Shown: positions 36,326 to 39,701 of the stretch, one piece after another
Numbering within the stretch: position 1 is the stretch's first letter
Layout of the letters: every line of letters begins with the position of its first letter
Assembly: GCA_902605755.1 (NCBI GenBank)
Contig: CACLDR010000016.1
Location: 1-39,701 of the forward strand
DNA length: 39,701 nt
Direction: 5' to 3'
Source: an uncultured Marinoscillum sp.
GTDB lineage: Bacteria; Bacteroidota; Bacteroidia; Cytophagales; Cyclobacteriaceae
Position numbers and translations under genes: made by a program
Notes under the pieces: generated by a model
Seen by the model: only the letters and a program-made list of their open reading frames with translations
Databases searched by the model: none
What the model was told of the DNA's origin: nothing

Positions 36326-37680
36326 TATGATTTCCATATTTCTTGAATTTCTTCCAATGTTTTTTGCTTTGTCTCTGGAATGATAATTAAAGTGAATACA
36401 AGCAAAATTAAAGCATTAATCATAAAAATCCAGAAGGTATAAGCCCCTCCAAATAAGTCAAGTAAAACAGGAAAAAATTGAGTAACTAATACAACCCCCA
36501 ACCATAAAATTACAATGCTAAACGACATTGCTGTTCCTCTTACTTTTGTAGGAAAAATTTCAGAAATCATAACCCATGGAATAGGACCCAAAGAGCTCGC
36601 AAAACTACCGATAAAACCTAAAATAAATAATAGCAATAATAGTCCACTTGAAATTTCAAAATAAAAAAACAACCCCATTGCAAAAAGACAAAAAATCATG
36701 CCAGATACACCCCAAATCAATAAAGTCCGACGACCCCAATAATCTATGAATCGTATTGCCACAACAGTAAAAAGCATATTGACGAAGCCAATGATCATAG
36801 TTTGAAAAAGTGCAGATTCAGATCCGAACCCCACTTGCTTGAAAATTTCAGGGGCGTAATATATTATGGCATTTATTCCTGTAATTTGTGAGAACAATGC
36901 CAATATTGATCCGATAAGCATAGCCATCCGAACGCCAGACTTAAATAAATCTATAAAACTACCTTTCTCCTCATTGACAGATTCTTTAATTTCTTTCAAA
37001 ATCCGATGGGCCTCATCGAGTGCATTGATTTTATTTAGTATTTTACGAGCATCCTCAGATCTATTTTCTTTTACCAACCAGCGTGGACTTTCTGGAACGA
37101 AAAAAAGAAGTAGAAAAAATAAAATTGCAGGAATTGCTTCAGAACCCAACATATATCGCCATCCAAATTGTACATTCCACTCCTGACCATGGACGTTCAC
37201 AATTAAATAGTTAACGATATATATAATATTGATACCAAATACAATTGCTAACTGGTACAGAGTAACCAACGTCCCTCTAATTTTAGCGGGTGCAATTTCA
37301 GAAATATATAACGGAGACAACATTGAGGCTGAGCCGACACCTAACCCTCCTATAAATCTTGCTATCACAAACTGTGTCAAATTATCGGGAATTGCCGAAC
37401 CAAGAGCCGATATGGTAAACAATAGTCCTGACAATAATAAAACTTTTTTACGACCATATTTATCACTTAGGTGGCCAGCAAATAAGGTACCAAATATGCA
37501 TCCCCAAATGGCACTCGATGCGGCCCATCCGGTTAGCATAGGACTTAGATCAAATTTTAATTTCAAATATCCGATAGCTCCAGATATTACAGCCGTGTCA
37601 TAACCAAATAATAACCCCCCGAAGGCAGCTACTATACACACAAGATAAGTGTATTTCACTTTAACTAACTCATTCCTCAT
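36325..37680 (-). CDS. MFS sugar porter (sugar:proton symporter)
   Basis: Inner-membrane importer of the XylE/GLUT-type sugar porter family, 451 residues with 12 membrane helices. Signature blocks: GGLLFGYDTAVISGAI (helix 1), GRKKVLLLSGLLF (loop 2-3), RFIGGLGVGSASMLSPLYISEIAPAKIRG, LYQLAIVFGI, PESPRWLV between the two halves, FSQITGINAIIYYAPEIF (helix 7) and IPWVMISEIFPTKVRGTAMS. PETKQKTLEEIQEIW closes it. Placed between a mannose-6-phosphate isomerase-like gene and a mannosidase, it is likely to import mannose or a related monosaccharide released in the periplasm. It starts 8 bases after the upstream stop. No sugar kinase is visible in the window; it may be encoded elsewhere or by the fused domain next door. 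Confidence 0.94.
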   Translation of the reverse strand: MRNELVKVKYTYLVCIVAAFGGLLFGYDTAVISGAIGYLKLKFDLSPMLTGWAASSAIWGCIFGTLFAGHLSDKYGRKKVLLLSGLLFTISALGSAIPDNLTQFVIARFIGGLGVGSASMLSPLYISEIAPAKIRGTLVTLYQLAIVFGINIIYIVNYLIVNVHGQEWNVQFGWRYMLGSEAIPAILFFLLLFFVPESPRWLVKENRSEDARKILNKINALDEAHRILKEIKESVNEEKGSFIDLFKSGVRMAMLIGSILALFSQITGINAIIYYAPEIFKQVGFGSESALFQTMIIGFVNMLFTVVAIRFIDYWGRRTLLIWGVSGMIFCLFAMGLFFYFEISSGLLLLLFILGFIGSFASSLGPIPWVMISEIFPTKVRGTAMSFSIVILWLGVVLVTQFFPVLLDLFGGAYTFWIFMINALILLVFTLIIIPETKQKTLEEIQEIWKS

Positions 37681-37688
37681 TTACATAT

Positions 37689-39428
37689 TTATCTAATATA
37701 TGCCTTAATTGTAGCACATTGTGTACCCATGGCATCCCCGCTGGGTGAAATCGTATAAGGCCCCACTGCGGATGGGATAATAAAAGTTTCTGCAAAATGA
37801 ACTTCAAAGGGTTCAAATGATTTTGTTGGACTTTCTATTAATGCACAGCTGCCTTCAATTAAATTTAATACATTTAAATTTCCCTCGGTGTGATGTAAAA
37901 CTCTCGTTGAAAACCAATGTCTACGGGTTTCGATAAATTCTAATTCATGTAAGCCCGTGCGCTCTTCTTTGATGCCATTAGACTCATTTATTGTTTTAAT
38001 ATTATTTATCAATTCATTCTCTGCAAAAGATGTCTTGCGCTCCCATTGAATAGCATTTTTGCCATGATCCAAGTGAATAGGCCGCGGCAAACCATCAAGC
38101 CCAAGTCTACCCCAATCCCACAACTTAAATGTGAAAATATAAGGGGTAGCACTAATCTCCAAAACCATTGAATTTTTACCCGAACAATGAATTGTTCCAG
38201 CTGGAATTAGAATATGGTCATGTTTTTTAACTCTGAACTTATTTACATATTTATCCGCCGGAAATACTATTTCTCCCCTTTGTGCCTTTTCCAAATCTGT
38301 CATCATTGCGGCAGGATCTATCTCCTCAAGCAAGCCCAAGTAAACATGAGCATCTTCACCAGTATCTAGAAAATAATAACTTTCATCTTGGGTATAATCC
38401 ATACCAAAATGTTTTCTTATATACGCTGTTAATGGGTGTACTTGCAGACTCAAATTACCACCATCCATTGTATCCAAAAAATCAAACCTTATGGGAAATT
38501 CTTTACCAAATTGACTTATAATTTGGGCTCCCAACAGTTTCTCTGATTGAAAAAAAACCAAATTAATAGCAGGTATTTCAATATGCTTAGTTCCATATTT
38601 AAGTGCTAGACTATTTTCCTCAGGAACGCAATCAAAACACCAAGCATAATTTCTTTGCGAACGATCCAAATCACAAACCTCTTTCATCCACTGCCCTCCC
38701 CAAGGACCGGGATCAAAAAATGGAACTAAACGAAAAGGCTGTTGGGCACATTTCTGTAATCCCATTATCAAATTATCAACAGTCAAAAATTTTGGATTTT
38801 CATGATGAGTAGTATCTAGAATAAAATCCCACTTAGTAAAAGTGGTTTGCTTCATCCTATCACAAGCTCTCCAATCGCAGAAATACGCTCTTTTATACAA
38901 AAGAAAAAAATCTTCTCCTGCATTGCCAGCCCCAATATTACCTAAAATTTTCTTTCTAAATTTTTTTTGAATCTCCCATCGGGGCATATCTGCATAAATG
39001 AATAAATCTGATTCCTTACATAATAGAGAGGCTCCTACTCCTATCGCTATTTTTACACCTCTAATCTTAAGCCACTCCCTTTTCATTTTATCAATTTCAC
39101 GATCTTTAAAATAAGCATCCAAAGTTAAATCACTCATTCGTCCGAAAATCCTATCATTTGTCAAAAATGGTCGTAAATATTGTTCCATTGAGGCCTCACC
39201 TCTAAATCCTCTCGTCATACTTAAAATCGTAGCATCAACAAAATGTAATTTTAATTTAGAGATAAGAAGTTTCACGGATACTCCGTGATAACATTCAATG
39301 ACTATCGTTTTAGGTTGTTCCTCTTTTATTTTTGAAATAATTTCTTCCCATCCGGAAATAATAGCCTCTTTTTCACTTATTTGAACGAGGGGAAATTTGT
39401 CATAATTTGATTTGTATTTATGCGTCAC
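37689..39428 (-). CDS. Long class I mannose-6-phosphate isomerase-like protein with N-terminal kinase-like domain
   Basis: The C-terminal half (from about residue 320) is a type I phosphomannose isomerase-like cupin: LSLQVHP supplies two zinc ligands (Gln329, His331), Glu349 in DESYYF follows and His414 in IPAGTIHCSG completes the set. It would interconvert mannose-6-P and fructose-6-P. The first about 260 residues, with YHGVSVKLLISKLKL and GVGASLL, resemble the nucleoside-kinase-like domain of the long Bacteroidota form, without a clear P-loop, so its activity is uncertain. The usual ATG is missing; a GTG at 39426-39428, 8 bases past the SusD stop, is preferred, while an in-frame TTG at 39461 would overlap susD by 25 bases. 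Cytoplasmic. Confidence 0.85.
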   Translation of the reverse strand: MTHKYKSNYDKFPLVQISEKEAIISGWEEIISKIKEEQPKTIVIECYHGVSVKLLISKLKLHFVDATILSMTRGFRGEASMEQYLRPFLTNDRIFGRMSDLTLDAYFKDREIDKMKREWLKIRGVKIAIGVGASLLCKESDLFIYADMPRWEIQKKFRKKILGNIGAGNAGEDFFLLYKRAYFCDWRACDRMKQTTFTKWDFILDTTHHENPKFLTVDNLIMGLQKCAQQPFRLVPFFDPGPWGGQWMKEVCDLDRSQRNYAWCFDCVPEENSLALKYGTKHIEIPAINLVFFQSEKLLGAQIISQFGKEFPIRFDFLDTMDGGNLSLQVHPLTAYIRKHFGMDYTQDESYYFLDTGEDAHVYLGLLEEIDPAAMMTDLEKAQRGEIVFPADKYVNKFRVKKHDHILIPAGTIHCSGKNSMVLEISATPYIFTFKLWDWGRLGLDGLPRPIHLDHGKNAIQWERKTSFAENELINNIKTINESNGIKEERTGLHELEFIETRRHWFSTRVLHHTEGNLNVLNLIEGSCALIESPTKSFEPFEVHFAETFIIPSAVGPYTISPSGDAMGTQCATIKAYIR

Positions 39429-39436
39429 GGAGTAAA

Positions 39437-39701
39437 TTAATAGCCTGGATTTTGTGACCAATTTGGATTTAATTTCATCTCTATCAAAGGTATTGGGAAA
39501 TAATAATTTCGAATTGTAGGATCTGCTGTTGGCTTTACTTCAGAAATAGCATTAATAAGCTCCCCATTTTTTACCAAATCAGTCCATCTAAGTCCCTCCC
39601 ACAAAAATTCCAATTTACGCTCTTGACGAACGGCTTCTTGAAACTGTGCAAAATCCAATTCTGTCAAGTCAGGTAAGATGTCTCGAACCTCTAAGATATC
39701 A
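39437..39701 (-). CDS. SusD/RagB-type outer-membrane lipoprotein, C-terminal end only
   Basis: Only the last 87 codons are in the window; the rest continues past the right edge. The frame is open to the edge, and no start is within reach. The helix EAVRQERKLEFLWEGLRWTDLVKNG is the classical C-terminal SusD signature, followed by YYFPIPLIEMKLNPNWSQNPGY, the standard ending. SusD proteins are glycan-binding lids for TonB-dependent SusC channels, so the susC gene is expected just upstream, off the window. It is the first visible gene of the operon, followed within 8 bases by the isomerase-like gene. Confidence 0.93.
   Translation of the reverse strand, partial: DILEVRDILPDLTELDFAQFQEAVRQERKLEFLWEGLRWTDLVKNGELINAISEVKPTADPTIRNYYFPIPLIEMKLNPNWSQNPGY

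Overview
The window is a 39.7 kb AT-rich piece of a Bacteroidota chromosome. Evidence: a SusD-type protein opens a polysaccharide utilisation locus (PUL), there are many lipoproteins and Sec-exported enzymes, a 12-repeat FG-GAP/ASPIC lipoprotein is present, Shine-Dalgarno sites are weak or absent, and TAnnTTTG-type -7 boxes occur. The housekeeping genes (purB, pyrR-pyrB, agmatine deiminase pair) fit a free-living, probably aquatic Saprospira/Cytophaga-like bacterium, but the exact lineage cannot be fixed from sequence reading alone.

Layout. 1-6 kb: a PaaE-like ferredoxin reductase, purB, a translationally coupled pyrR-pyrB pair and an unrecognised exported protein. 6.2-9.5 kb: a GT9 heptosyltransferase-like gene paired with a TIGR03032/DUF4915 protein, a small acidic lipoprotein followed by a clear terminator, and a SixA-type phosphatase. 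9.7-13.6 kb: an AlkB-like dioxygenase, a threonine/serine dehydratase-like PLP enzyme, and a purine salvage pair (AzgA-type permease and a phosphoribosyltransferase). 13.6-15.3 and 16.7-17.6 kb are gene-poor spacers on either side of an exported S10 serine carboxypeptidase. 17.6-19.7 kb: a DUF1080 lipoprotein plus a Gfo/Idh/MocA oxidoreductase, the pairing known from 3-keto-glycoside breakdown, ending at a bidirectional terminator shared with a convergent double-NTF2-fold exported protein. 20.9-22.8 kb: aguA-aguB, converting agmatine to putrescine.

22.8-39.7 kb (minus strand) is the main accessory region: a tightly packed run of ten genes reading SusD (cut by the window edge) -> long class I mannose-6-phosphate isomerase -> sugar porter -> GH92 alpha-mannosidase with a discoidin-like domain -> CE7-type acetyl esterase -> FG-GAP/ASPIC lipoprotein -> SASA-type O-acetylesterase -> two diverged paralogous DUF4185/DUF5005-type lipoproteins -> sulfatase. 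Most junctions overlap or lie within a few bases, and two or three starts appear to be non-ATG. Read together, it looks like a system for taking apart an O-acetylated and sulfated, mannose-containing glycan, importing the released sugar by proton symport and isomerising mannose-6-phosphate. The two DUF4185/DUF5005-like proteins and the FG-GAP protein are the least understood parts and the best candidates for undescribed biochemistry. The SusC partner and the regulator would lie beyond the right edge.
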